From Paenibacillus sp. J45TS6 (lineage in GTDB: Bacteria > Bacillota > Bacilli > Paenibacillales > Paenibacillaceae), in NCBI RefSeq assembly GCF_018403285.1, contig NZ_BOSJ01000009.1:62001-126000 (forward strand): a stretch of 64,000 nucleotides of DNA. The letters are read 5' to 3'. The number at the start of each line of letters is the position of its first letter. The stretch's first letter is position 1. The notes below the pieces were generated by a model, which was not told the DNA's origin, ran no database searches, and saw only the letters and a list, made by a program, of their open reading frames with translations. This document shows, in pieces, positions 7,213 through 16,949 of the stretch. Made by a program: the position numbers and the translations under genes.

Positions 7213-8970
7213 ATGAACTTAAAATATATGCTTGATGAAACAGAGTGGCAAATGCTCATTCAAAGGATTCGGGAAAACTTCAATGATATTACGATAAAAC
7301 GTGGATTTGAACAGTATAAACAAGAGCTTGCCCATCTTATGAAAATATCCAATCCCGAACATATAGAAGGCTTTGTTGAAGGCAAGGATGAGGAGCGGTA
7401 CCAAGTTACACTCAATCTAGATACTTTATCCGAGAGTCATTGTACCTGTTCCGTTCCATCCTATTGTAAACATATGGTTGCCGTACTTCTTGCTTACGTG
7501 AATCAATATGGACGATCTGTTCATGCGATTGTAAATAGCCATTCAGCAGCGACGCTTACCCAGCAAGATAGATCTACTCATCTTACGAGTCCTGCTAAAA
7601 AATCTAACCAACAACCTTCAGGTGCAGGACCAACTACAGAACAAAATGCAGAACTAGATGTAGAAGAACTAGATATAGAAATAGGTGTAGAACCAAAGAA
7701 TAGTGTTCGCAAAATAAACACCCCTGCACAGTTACAATTGCAGGAGCTAGCAAATAAGTTACCGTCCATGCCCATCCAAGATTGGCATGCTTTTTTCAAG
7801 CTGTGCACCTCCTCCGTAGGAACTGACAGCCCTAACGTTCAATATGCACAGGAAGCTCTAGCTTCCATCCATAACCAGCAACCTGAGCTTTCGCCTGTCT
7901 TGGACCAGCTGTATAAGCTCCATGCGCAAGTGTTTGTGCTTGATAAACTGGTAAGACCCCTGCAGAATTCAAAAATGCATCGAAATGTATTCATGGGCTT
8001 TCACACACAGGTTGCCGCGGATGATGTACAAAAAGAAATAACACGGATATTGACTGAGCCGTTTAGGATCGGGGACGAACCGGAGCATTGGTCTCGTGTG
8101 TCAGAAACTTCTGACTACTTACGGAGCCGTATGCTGGTGGAATCAAATAACCTCCGTTATTTTTCCGCGACTTATGATCTGCTCTGGTTGCACTGGATTC
8201 ATCCTAACCTGAAGGACCAGTTAATGTACGAAGAGGAACTAGAACAGTTAAGATTGGCGGAAAATGAGCTTAAAACCTCGCTTGCCAAGCTGCCTTGGTT
8301 GTTAGCTCAAAGCCAAATCCACTTCTTTTTAGATCAGGATGAACCTGCTTTGGACATGCTTCGGCAAGCTAATGACAAAGGAGTTATTCCTCCTAAGCGC
8401 TTCTTACTCTTTCTGCAGATTCTATCTGAAAAAGAGCAGTGGTCACGGCTGCAAAACTGGCTTCTCGCCATTGGTCCGATGATGCTAAGTAGACCTCGAG
8501 AGCAGCATATTCAGGCATATGTGAACCTGTGGGAACAGGTTATTCAGCATTCCTCAAGTCCGGATTCTAAGCAGCATTTGTGGAACAGCCTGATCAGCAT
8601 GCTTCCTTATTCAAGGAGGATATATGAAGAAACCTTGCTCGCTCATAGTAAATGGCAGCAGTGGATGGATTTTCAGCTAAGCAGCGGCACAGAGCCTCTG
8701 GATTTCCGTGTCACCGTCCTAAAACCGATAGAGAAAAATGCACCCGAACTGCTATTGCCCTTCTATCATCAGGCGGTTGAAAGATATATTCTGCTTAAAA
8801 ATAGAGATGGCTATAAAGCAGCCGTGAAACTATTAAAACGATTATCCAAACTGTATCTAAAAATGAAACAAGAATCGCGCTGGGAAGAGTTCATCACTGC
8901 TTTTGCTAACCGTCATAGTCGTCTGCGTGCGCTGCAAGAGGAGCTTCGAAAGGGGAAACTGATACCATGA
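7213..8970 (+). CDS. SWIM zinc-finger protein, YwqB-like
   Basis: A 585-aa protein. A SWIM zinc finger lies at about residues 77-92 (CTCSVPSYCKH: C-x-C-x6-C-x-H), a motif that binds DNA or proteins. Residues 115-175 form a low-complexity Ser/Gln/Glu linker and the rest is helical, TPR-like in texture. It overlaps the next gene by 4 bases (ATGA), so the two are translationally coupled. The same pair (YwqB SWIM protein with YwqA SNF2 ATPase) exists in Bacillus subtilis. Likely the partner or substrate adaptor of the SNF2 protein; the exact process is not established from sequence. Confidence 0.88.
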   Translation: MNLKYMLDETEWQMLIQRIRENFNDITIKRGFEQYKQELAHLMKISNPEHIEGFVEGKDEERYQVTLNLDTLSESHCTCSVPSYCKHMVAVLLAYVNQYGRSVHAIVNSHSAATLTQQDRSTHLTSPAKKSNQQPSGAGPTTEQNAELDVEELDIEIGVEPKNSVRKINTPAQLQLQELANKLPSMPIQDWHAFFKLCTSSVGTDSPNVQYAQEALASIHNQQPELSPVLDQLYKLHAQVFVLDKLVRPLQNSKMHRNVFMGFHTQVAADDVQKEITRILTEPFRIGDEPEHWSRVSETSDYLRSRMLVESNNLRYFSATYDLLWLHWIHPNLKDQLMYEEELEQLRLAENELKTSLAKLPWLLAQSQIHFFLDQDEPALDMLRQANDKGVIPPKRFLLFLQILSEKEQWSRLQNWLLAIGPMMLSRPREQHIQAYVNLWEQVIQHSSSPDSKQHLWNSLISMLPYSRRIYEETLLAHSKWQQWMDFQLSSGTEPLDFRVTVLKPIEKNAPELLLPFYHQAVERYILLKNRDGYKAAVKLLKRLSKLYLKMKQESRWEEFITAFANRHSRLRALQEELRKGKLIP

Positions 8971-11945
8971 GTCAATTCACAGAAACGATCACCGTCCATA
9001 TCAGTCTCAGCACCTATGGAGATGCTCTGATTTACGGTTTGACCGCAGCAAACAGATACGTATCCGGAATGGATTTGAAACATCGTCTATTTGCTTGGCA
9101 CGAGGCATCAATGTATGGTACGGAACTGGAAATTAAACAGATTGAAGAGGTTGAACTTATTATTCTCCCTGCAGAGCATGTTCTCCCCTTCTTGGCCGAA
9201 CGCAGGCTTTTACATCATATCGAATGGCTGTGGGATGAAGAAGCTGCGCAGTGGATTGAGTTTGCCTCCATTTTGAATGTATGTATTGAAGAAAGACAAT
9301 ATATTCCTAGCTTTACTGCCTTCCGGCAAGGAAAACTCGCCTGGACCTGGGACACAAAAACATTAACTACAGCAGCCACCGCTGCATTGAAGCAATTAAA
9401 AGACGATCATCCAAGCGATTATGCCGGATTAAACGCCGCTTTCTCGTCTGCCGTGTTTTATCGCTATTATGGAACCGAAGTTACTGCTTCCGATCTACGC
9501 ACGGAGTATCCATTACTCTTCACCAAAGATCGTGCAGCGGCTGGTATAAATGAACAAGCATGGCTCGTTTCGATTGGCTGGAGAGCAGATGCTGCTCCTT
9601 TCCGTCTCTTACTACAGTTACTGGAACCAGACGATGATGATCCGTCATGGCGACTTAAGCTTGTATTACAAGATAAAATCGATCCCGTGATTCTTATTCC
9701 TGTGCGCCTTGCTGAAGATGGACATGTATCTGGCGGGTGGCCGGATTCTTGGTCAAGTCACATTATTGAACGCTCATCTGGATGGCTGGAGCATTTACGT
9801 GCAAGTCTGCCTAAGGAACAATGGGCCGAACATAGCGGAGATGTCCTTAGTAAACCGCTGTCTGATGAGGCTGCTTGGAAATTCCTAACGGTAGACAGCC
9901 GTCGTTTACTCGAAGCAGGCTGGCAGGTACTCCTTCCTGCTTGGTGGGAAGCAGCTAGTCGCAGACGTCCTAAGCTTCGGGCCAAGGTTCGAGCAGATGA
10001 AGGGGATAGCGAAGGACAAGCAGGCAAAGGGAAGTCATTTTTCGGACTAAATTCCATCATTCAATTTGATTGGCGTATTGCCATTGGAGATGCTCAGTTC
10101 ACCGAAGCGGAGTTTGCTGAACTTGTGGCTCGCAATGAGCGATTAGTGCAGTTTCGAGGACAATGGATTCCGCTTGACCCGGCTCTCTTAGCACAGATTT
10201 CCCAAGCAATGGCAGGAGTTGACAGCTCACAGGGGTTATCTTTTCAAGATATATTGCATCTGCATCTACTCGAGAACAGCCAAGTTTCCTATAGGGGCCG
10301 TGCCAAGGAAAAAGCAGATCAAGAGGATGATGAGGACAATGAGCACATTCAGATTGGTGTCGAGCTGAATGAACATCTGACAAGGCTTATTAATCAATTA
10401 GGGCGACAATCCGAGTGGCCGAAGCTCAGCGTTCCAAATAATCTTCAAGCAGAACTTCGAACGTATCAATATGATGGTTTTTCGTGGCTTGTCTTCTTGC
10501 GTAATTATGGTCTAGGAGCTTGCCTGGCAGATGACATGGGTCTTGGTAAAACGCTGCAGTTTATCACCTATTTATTGCATTTAAAAGAGACCAACGCAGC
10601 TGCAGATCCCGTAAATCCTTCCCTTTTAATATGTCCAACATCGGTACTTGGCAACTGGCAGAAAGAAATAAGCCGTTTCGCTCCGTCCCTTCGGGTGAGG
10701 CTTCATTATGGAAGCAATCGTGCAAGCGGGGATGATTTTCAAGCGCTTATCGGGCAAGCGGACGTCATTATCACCTCCTTTGCCACAGCAACGCTTGATC
10801 AAGAATTACTGAGTACAGTTACGTGGGAATCGCTCTGTTTAGACGAAGCTCAGAATATCAAAAATGCACAAACGAAACAGTCCACTGCTGTCCGCAGCTT
10901 CCAAGCGAAACATCGGATCGCGCTTACGGGAACGCCTATAGAAAATCGGCTCTCAGAGCTATGGTCTCTCTATGATTTTATAAACCCAGGTTATTTGGGA
11001 ACAGCGCGAGCATTTAGTGCTCGGTTCATTCAGCCGATTGAGAAAGACCAAGATGAGCAAAAGACAATCCAACTGCAAAAGCTGGTCAAGCCATTTATGC
11101 TCCGCCGGAAGAAGAAGGATCCTGCCATTCAGCTCGATCTACCGGATAAGAATGAGATGAAAACCTATATTAAGCTTACTGCCGAGCAGAGCGCTCTCTA
11201 TGACCAGGCCGTTAACGACTTAATGAACAAAATGAAAGAGCTGGAGGGGATCGAAAGAAAAGGGGCGATACTTTCAACCCTTACCCATTTGAAGCGGCTC
11301 TGCGATCATCCGGTATTGTTAACAAAAGAGTCTATCCCTGATATTCAGGACGATCCTGACAGTCCGTTTAACACGGACATGTTAATCAGCCGTTCGTCCA
11401 AACTTGAGCGCTTGCTTGAGATGGTTAGAGAGCTTCGTGAAGAAGGCGAACGTTGCCTTATTTTCACTCAGTATATCGGCATGGGAGAAATTCTGAAGCA
11501 GACGCTCCAACAGGAATTGCAGGAGCCTGTACTTTATCTAAATGGAAGTACTTCCAAAATGGCTCGCGATCGGATGATTGAACAGTTTCAATCCCAGTCC
11601 CTGCCGCCTGCTGAACAACCAAATGTATTTATTCTTTCCATTAAAGCCGGAGGCGTAGGGCTTAACCTGACAGCAGCCAATCATGTGTTCCACTTTGACC
11701 GCTGGTGGAATCCAGCCGTAGAGAATCAAGCAACCGACCGTGCTTACCGTATGGGTCAGACCAAGGACGTACAGGTACACAAGTTCATCGCGTTGGGTAC
11801 GCTTGAGGAGCACATTGATGAGATGCTGGAGAGCAAACAGCAACTCAGCGACAATGTCATATCCAGTACGGAGAGCTGGATTACCGAGCTGTCGACCGAG
11901 GCGCTTAAAGATCTGTTCACGTTAAGGCGTGATATCACCGGTTAA
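8967..11945 (+). CDS. SNF2-family helicase/translocase, YwqA-like
   Basis: A 992-aa ATP-dependent dsDNA translocase-type protein. The N-terminal half (to about 480) matches the bacterial SNF2-associated region; the motor starts with ADDMGLGKT (Walker A, about 521-529), followed by DEAQ (motif II), LTGTPIENR (motif III), FTQYIGMGEIL (motif IV), GGVGLNLTAANHV (V) and QATDRAYRMGQ (VI). All motor motifs look intact. Start ATG overlaps the stop of the SWIM gene; AGGGGA lies upstream. Probably acts in chromosome maintenance, with the SWIM protein. Confidence 0.93.
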   Translation: MSQFTETITVHISLSTYGDALIYGLTAANRYVSGMDLKHRLFAWHEASMYGTELEIKQIEEVELIILPAEHVLPFLAERRLLHHIEWLWDEEAAQWIEFASILNVCIEERQYIPSFTAFRQGKLAWTWDTKTLTTAATAALKQLKDDHPSDYAGLNAAFSSAVFYRYYGTEVTASDLRTEYPLLFTKDRAAAGINEQAWLVSIGWRADAAPFRLLLQLLEPDDDDPSWRLKLVLQDKIDPVILIPVRLAEDGHVSGGWPDSWSSHIIERSSGWLEHLRASLPKEQWAEHSGDVLSKPLSDEAAWKFLTVDSRRLLEAGWQVLLPAWWEAASRRRPKLRAKVRADEGDSEGQAGKGKSFFGLNSIIQFDWRIAIGDAQFTEAEFAELVARNERLVQFRGQWIPLDPALLAQISQAMAGVDSSQGLSFQDILHLHLLENSQVSYRGRAKEKADQEDDEDNEHIQIGVELNEHLTRLINQLGRQSEWPKLSVPNNLQAELRTYQYDGFSWLVFLRNYGLGACLADDMGLGKTLQFITYLLHLKETNAAADPVNPSLLICPTSVLGNWQKEISRFAPSLRVRLHYGSNRASGDDFQALIGQADVIITSFATATLDQELLSTVTWESLCLDEAQNIKNAQTKQSTAVRSFQAKHRIALTGTPIENRLSELWSLYDFINPGYLGTARAFSARFIQPIEKDQDEQKTIQLQKLVKPFMLRRKKKDPAIQLDLPDKNEMKTYIKLTAEQSALYDQAVNDLMNKMKELEGIERKGAILSTLTHLKRLCDHPVLLTKESIPDIQDDPDSPFNTDMLISRSSKLERLLEMVRELREEGERCLIFTQYIGMGEILKQTLQQELQEPVLYLNGSTSKMARDRMIEQFQSQSLPPAEQPNVFILSIKAGGVGLNLTAANHVFHFDRWWNPAVENQATDRAYRMGQTKDVQVHKFIALGTLEEHIDEMLESKQQLSDNVISSTESWITELSTEALKDLFTLRRDITG

Positions 11946-12049
11946 CTTCAGCCCTTATTCAGCCCTTATAAAGCAGCTTCAAATAGCTTTCATTGTATAC
12001 CAAAGTACACCCGTACCTAGTAGAGTCAACCATCACGCATTTGAACATC

Positions 12050-12092
12050 AAAGAAGAGGTCCCTGTTTAGAAGTACAGGCGGCCTCTTCTTT
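12050..12092 (+). terminator. Terminator after SNF2 gene
   Basis: AAAGAAGAGG pairs with CCTCTTCTTT, with an inner CCTGT/ACAGG stem; the 3' arm runs into the T-rich tandem repeat. Confidence 0.85.
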
Positions 12093-12145
12093 GTTTGCTC
12101 TTGTTTGTTTGCTCTTGTTTGTTTGCTCTTGTTTGTTTGCTCTTT
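12090..12145. repeat. 14-bp tandem repeat, four copies
   Basis: Unit TTTGTTTGCTCTTG repeats four times head to tail (12090, 12104, 12118, 12132), only the last base of copy four differing. It starts on the T-tail of the terminator, so it may have grown by slippage from the T-run. Non-coding. Confidence 0.9.
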
Positions 12146-12282
12146 CTTAGCTTTTCTTTTTAACGTTATGCTTGGAGAACGGACAAACTGTACCTCCTTA
12201 GGTGGTTAGATCCAGCCCAATAAGAGGTAATACGGCACCGGCTTCTAACAAGAAAACAAGGTCATTAACACGTGCGTAACAA

Positions 12283-12317
12283 CAAAAAACCACTATCCTA
12301 ATAAAAAAGGTAGTGGT
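12283..12317 (-). terminator. Terminator of the small membrane gene
   Basis: On the minus strand ACCACTACC pairs with GGATAGTGGT, followed by TTTTTTG. Confidence 0.85.
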
Positions 12318-12346
12318 CCCAAGTTTGAAAATTAAAACAGGGCATA

Positions 12347-12625
12347 TTATCGCTCATTCAACTCTTTTACTTCATCGATGCTAGGAAGATCATTTTGATC
12401 AAAATTCCGCTCAGCCGCTTCTCTTTGTGCGAGCAAGTTCTTTTGTTCCGGGGTATCTTTCTTCCGATTTAATTTCCGCAGGATTACCTTTTGATTATCG
12501 TACATAAGCACAAGAAGGGTCATGATGAAAGCTAAGTCGATCAGTAATAAACCGCCAAAATTTACAAACAGAAATAAAACACCATTAATAATTATAAGTC
12601 CAATAAAAACTAGAAACCCTTTCAA
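12347..12625 (-). CDS. Small two-span membrane protein
   Basis: A 92-aa protein starting at TTG 12625, chosen because GAGAGGTG lies 6 bases upstream; a farther ATG at 12664 has no ribosome binding site. Two hydrophobic helices fill residues 3-45 (FLVFIGLIIINGVLFLF and FGGLLLIDLAFIMTLLVLM), then a charged cytoplasmic tail rich in K, R, E and D. No family recognised. Monocistronic with its own terminator. Confidence 0.7.
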   Translation of the reverse strand: MKGFLVFIGLIIINGVLFLFVNFGGLLLIDLAFIMTLLVLMYDNQKVILRKLNRKKDTPEQKNLLAQREAAERNFDQNDLPSIDEVKELNER

Positions 12626-12741
12626 AAATACACCTCTCTGACTGAATTGGCGGCAAATAAACAATTAATTGTTTTTTCATTTAAATACTTTATTCATCTA
12701 AATGCTTCATATCTTTTTATTTTCTTAAGCAGGACACCACT

Positions 12742-12798
12742 AAAAAATCCCTAACCATACAAACGACAACAACATTCATTCTATGGTTAGGGATTTTT
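12742..12798. terminator. Bidirectional terminator
   Basis: AAAAAATCCCTAACCAT pairs with ATGGTTAGGGATTTTT, a 16-17 bp stem with A-run and T-run on either side. It closes the recQ/radical SAM unit, which reads leftwards into it. Confidence 0.92.
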
Positions 12799-12877
12799 CA
12801 CATTTAATCAATTTATCCTTAATGGTATCAAAATTCAATATCGATATTAATATCTATTTCCTACAGCTATGACACCA

Positions 12878-14647
12878 TTACATCATTTTCGCTTCCGCTC
12901 CCAGCGGCAAGGTAAAATAAACCGGCTTCTGATCTTCATTCTGCTGATAGATCGTAACGAGAAGCGTCTGCCCTTTTGCATCTTCTGGCGTTACTCCCTC
13001 AAGTACACGTTCCAAATGGAACGGCAGCACTTCCAGAACCGCATGTTTCTGAAGATCTCGTTCACTCAGTGAAAGCTTAGCAAATTCAGGCGACACGTCT
13101 TCCGGATGCTCCGCGAGATGTTTAATATACGACGCCCAGTCCCTTTTCTCCATCGTGAAATCCCACCAGATTTTACGCGGCTTATACTTGTGACCAAGGA
13201 AATAATCAAGCTTCATCAGACCCAGGATGAGATCCATTTGTTTCGTCCCCCGCTGCTCCAGGAACGAACGAAGACGAGTAAATAGATCCTCTAGCTGATG
13301 ACCGATCTTCTGCCATCCTTGCCCTTCCCAGTAGTCGCCGAAGGCTTGGAAGAAGTCAAACGGAGACGGGAATTCCTGCTCCATTAGGTATTTCAGCGTA
13401 TGGTCCATGCGGTGTGCATTCCAGTACTTCTCAAGCACATCCTCAAGACGTTTAAGCCTTACAATATCGCTAAAAGGAAGCACATCGCTGCCCAAAATTT
13501 CATACGGTGCTTGATCCATGTACGTGTAGTTGTATTTGTCTGCGTCAAGACGAAGACCCGTTCCGCGCAGCATTTTAAGGAAACCAAGCTGAAGCTCTTC
13601 TGGTCCGAGTGCAAATACATCGTTAAACGTTTTACGGAATGTATCGTAATCTTCGAGCGGCAGACCGGCAATGAGGTCCAAATGCTGATCAATTTTTCCG
13701 CTGGCTTTAATCTTGCTTACCGTCCGGCTAAGCTTCGTAAAGTTCTGACGGCGTTTTACAAGTTCATTCGTTGGGTCATTCGTGGACTGAACCCCGATCT
13801 CAAAACGAAACACCCCAGGAGGTGCATTCTCCGCCAGATAGTCGAGCACTTCTGGACGCATGATATCTGCTGTAATTTCGAACTGGAACACGCAGCCCCC
13901 GTGATTTTGAATTAGGAACTCGAACATCTCTAGTGCATAATCCCGCTTAATATTAAACGTCCGATCCACGAATTTGATGAGTTTCGCACCATTTTCGATC
14001 AGATACAGAATATCTGCTTTTGTTCGTTCAATATCGAAGTACCTTACTCCAACTTCAATACTCGATAGACAGAACTGACAGTTAAACGGACAACCGCGGC
14101 TTGTCTCAAAATAAACCACTCGTTTCCCAAGATCCGGAATATCCTCTGGGAAACGATACGGAGAAGGCAGTTCGTTCAGGTCGGCTTTCGGCCGGCCTGG
14201 CATCACGATCACCTCTTCCCCTTTACGGTAAGCGATCCCATATACAAAGTGGTATTTCTGCTTCCCTTCGATCTCCTGCAAAAGCTGATGGAATGTCTCT
14301 TCTCCTTCACCGACCACGATGAAATCAACGTTTGGAAGACGATTCATCCAGTGCTCTACATCATAAGATACCTCAGGTCCACCAAGGATGATTTTCACCT
14401 CAGGCATGACCCTTTTTAGAATATTAATCACTTTGATCGTCTCTTCAATGTTCCAGATATAACAAGAGAATCCAATCACATCGGCTCCGCGCTGATACAG
14501 ATCTGACACAATGTTCATCACCGGGTCTTTGATCGTATATTCCGCAAGCTCAATATCAAAATCTTTTTCGCTATAAGCCTTCAGGCAGCGAATCGCAAGA
14601 GAAGTATGAATATACTTCGCATTCAGCGTCGACAAAATCACTTTCAT
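12878..14647 (-). CDS. B12-binding radical SAM protein
   Basis: A 589-aa protein. The N-terminal 130 residues form a cobalamin-binding-like Rossmann domain (GADVIGFSCYIWN, IILGGPEVSYD), followed by a radical SAM core with the 4Fe-4S motif CPFNCQFC (C-x3-C-x2-C) after TSRG, then a C-terminal helical region of the DUF4080 type. Start ATG at 14647 (MKVILSTLNAKYIH) is preferred: AAAGGT lies 9 bases upstream and homology would begin there. Substrate unknown. It follows recQ after 85 bases and probably shares its transcript. The large corrinoid salvage locus in this window could feed it. Confidence 0.88.
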   Translation of the reverse strand: MKVILSTLNAKYIHTSLAIRCLKAYSEKDFDIELAEYTIKDPVMNIVSDLYQRGADVIGFSCYIWNIEETIKVINILKRVMPEVKIILGGPEVSYDVEHWMNRLPNVDFIVVGEGEETFHQLLQEIEGKQKYHFVYGIAYRKGEEVIVMPGRPKADLNELPSPYRFPEDIPDLGKRVVYFETSRGCPFNCQFCLSSIEVGVRYFDIERTKADILYLIENGAKLIKFVDRTFNIKRDYALEMFEFLIQNHGGCVFQFEITADIMRPEVLDYLAENAPPGVFRFEIGVQSTNDPTNELVKRRQNFTKLSRTVSKIKASGKIDQHLDLIAGLPLEDYDTFRKTFNDVFALGPEELQLGFLKMLRGTGLRLDADKYNYTYMDQAPYEILGSDVLPFSDIVRLKRLEDVLEKYWNAHRMDHTLKYLMEQEFPSPFDFFQAFGDYWEGQGWQKIGHQLEDLFTRLRSFLEQRGTKQMDLILGLMKLDYFLGHKYKPRKIWWDFTMEKRDWASYIKHLAEHPEDVSPEFAKLSLSERDLQKHAVLEVLPFHLERVLEGVTPEDAKGQTLLVTIYQQNEDQKPVYFTLPLGAEAKMM

Positions 14648-14732
14648 ATGCGCACAACCTTTACCGTAGTGGAACTGCTCATTGCAGTGCCCTGTATTTA
14701 ATTCTGTATTTATTAACAACTAATCTGCTGCT

Positions 14733-16610
14733 TTAGAATTCAAAAGGATCATAAGCTGGTGCTTCTACTTCACTACTTCCTTGGTTCAAGAAGAAATCGA
14801 GAAAAGGTTGTCCGTATTTCCGGTACTTCACTTCTCCGACCCCTTTAATCTTCAGCATGTCACGTTCGCTCTGCGGACATACCACACTCATCTCTCGAAG
14901 CGTTGCATCATTAAAAATAATATAGGACGGTACATGCTCGCGTTCTGCCATTTCACGTCGAATCAGTCTCAGCTGTTCGAATATCGTCTCATTCACCGCA
15001 GATGGAGACATATCCCGTTTACTTGTTCTAGAAGATCTGCTGCTTCTTGAAGAAGCCGCACTTACTCTCGCCACTCGCTGCATCACTTCGCGCTGTCCTT
15101 TCAGTACTTCGACCGCAAGCGGCTGAAGTCTCAGCACGGGGTACTGTCCTTCCGACAAAGCAAGATATCCTTCGGAGGCGAGAACGTTAATAATTTCGGA
15201 GATTTCTTTTTCCGAGCGATTCGACATCACTCCATACGTAGGCAGACTGTCAAAACCATATTCCAGCACTTTTTTGTTTCTCGAACCTTTGAGTACCATC
15301 GACACAAGCGACACGCCAAAACGCTCTCTCATCCGGTGAATACAGGAGAAGATTTTCTGGGCATCAACGGTCATATCAATGAGTTCCCGGTCATCCGTAC
15401 AAGAACTGCAAATCCCGCAGCCCGTATCGTCATGTTCCTCTCCAAAATAGTCCAGCTGCGCACTGCGCAGACACTTCGTCGTATAACAATAGTCAATCAT
15501 CTGCTGAAGCTTACGATAATCGTTACGCTTGCGCTCAGGATCTGCATCCCCCTGCTCCAGCAGGAACTTCTGAGTCATGATATCTTGCGCGCTGAACAGC
15601 AGGATACACTGACTCGGTTCGCCGTCCCGACCTGCACGTCCTGCCTCCTGAACGTAGGCTTCCATATTTTTCGGCATATTATAATGGATTACATATCTCA
15701 CGTTACTTTTATCGATACCCATCCCAAATGCATTCGTTGCCACAATCACTCTAAGATCATCGAACAAGAAAGCTTCCTGACTTGCTGCGCGCTCTTCATC
15801 TGTCATTCCAGCATGATAACGTCCGGCAGCCACTCCGGCCTCTTGCAAACGACTGTACAGATCATCTACATCCTTACGGGTCGCAGCATAGATAATCCCC
15901 GCTTCGTCCGCATGTTCACGGGCATAGTCCATTACATATTCTTTTTTGTTCTCCCCGCGCAGTACCTGCATGGCGAGATTATCTCGTCCAAGTCCTGTGA
16001 CAAACGTCTCCGGATTACGTAAACGCAGCAGTCTTAGAATATCTTCCATTACTGCCGGAGTTGCTGTTGCGGTAAAAGCGGCTACAATTGGGCGCTCTGG
16101 CAAGTATTCTACAAAAGGAGCTACTGATAGATAACTCGTCCGAAAATCATGACCCCACTGCGATACACAGTGAGCCTCATCCACTGCTACACAAGAAATC
16201 TCAAGCTCTGCCATCTCATCACGGAACCAGTCCAGCTCAAGCCGCTCCGGTGCAACGTAGAGCATTTTCAGTTCCCCGCTGCGGGCAGCTCTGATTCGGT
16301 CATTCACTTCACGTCCGCTCAGCGTACTATTGATATAAGCAGCAGGAATGCCCATGGCGAGCAGTGCATCGACCTGATCCTTCATTAGCGAGATCAGCGG
16401 TGACACGACCAAAGTCAGACCCGAATACAGCAAGGCCGGGATCTGGTAACAGATCGACTTCCCGCCGCCCGTCGGCATAATGCCAAGCGTGTCATTATGT
16501 TGAAGCAGGCTTTCTACAATCTTTTTCTGACCCTCCCGAAAATCAGGATATCCAAAATAAGTTTGCAGCATTTCCTGCGCTTCTGTCATTGTTTTTGTCT
16601 GAATACTCAT
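14733..16610 (-). CDS. recQ: ATP-dependent DNA helicase RecQ
   Basis: A 625-aa 3'-5' DNA helicase used in recombination and fork repair. Walker A MPTGGGKS at 45-52, VDEAHCVSQWGHDFR (motif II plus the RecQ aromatic loop), then QEAGRAGRDGE (motif VI). The RQC zinc-binding cysteines (CYTTKCLR...CGICSSC) follow, then a winged helix, a Ser/Arg linker and a C-terminal HRDC domain (EREHVPSYIIFNDATLREM). Full domain set and length fit the family. AGGAG lies upstream of ATG. Confidence 0.95.
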   Translation of the reverse strand: MSIQTKTMTEAQEMLQTYFGYPDFREGQKKIVESLLQHNDTLGIMPTGGGKSICYQIPALLYSGLTLVVSPLISLMKDQVDALLAMGIPAAYINSTLSGREVNDRIRAARSGELKMLYVAPERLELDWFRDEMAELEISCVAVDEAHCVSQWGHDFRTSYLSVAPFVEYLPERPIVAAFTATATPAVMEDILRLLRLRNPETFVTGLGRDNLAMQVLRGENKKEYVMDYAREHADEAGIIYAATRKDVDDLYSRLQEAGVAAGRYHAGMTDEERAASQEAFLFDDLRVIVATNAFGMGIDKSNVRYVIHYNMPKNMEAYVQEAGRAGRDGEPSQCILLFSAQDIMTQKFLLEQGDADPERKRNDYRKLQQMIDYCYTTKCLRSAQLDYFGEEHDDTGCGICSSCTDDRELIDMTVDAQKIFSCIHRMRERFGVSLVSMVLKGSRNKKVLEYGFDSLPTYGVMSNRSEKEISEIINVLASEGYLALSEGQYPVLRLQPLAVEVLKGQREVMQRVARVSAASSRSSRSSRTSKRDMSPSAVNETIFEQLRLIRREMAEREHVPSYIIFNDATLREMSVVCPQSERDMLKIKGVGEVKYRKYGQPFLDFFLNQGSSEVEAPAYDPFEF

Positions 16611-16949
16611 CTTTCAAAAACTCCTCACCTTCTCCTGTATTTTCAGGAAAAGAAAACTTCATCTTATCCATTCGTACTTTTTCCGTTCATTCTATTAAGT
16701 GTACCGAATAATACATACTAACATCAAGGGATTGTATAGAGAATAAACAATGGATTTCACAAGATAATGCACTGCAAAAGCACAGATCCTGGAAGTTTCT
16801 CAGATTTCATCGCGGTTTTACAAAATTACAAATATTAATATTCCGCTGATCAAGATGAAGTTTTGTTTTTACATTCCAGTGTTATTCTTCAATTAATCAA
16901 TACATAATTACAATCTTTTCCTAACTGATGAAGAGGAGGAAATATAAAC
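16611..16949. other. Divergent intergenic region recQ / alkaline phosphatase
   Basis: 339 bases with no gene. It must hold the recQ promoter (leftward) and the alkaline phosphatase promoter (rightward). A clean pair of PhoP half-site repeats could not be found, so phosphate control is not claimed. Confidence 0.5.

Noticed and set aside
13400-13915. A 171-codon open frame on the plus strand
   Set aside because: Antisense to the radical SAM gene with no independent start signals.
15336-16022. A 228-codon open frame on the plus strand
   Set aside because: It lies wholly antisense to recQ, whose helicase motifs are intact; no ribosome binding site and no family resemblance.
16611-16949. A Pho box upstream of the alkaline phosphatase
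   Set aside because: TTTACA-like hexamers occur but not with the required 11-bp periodicity.
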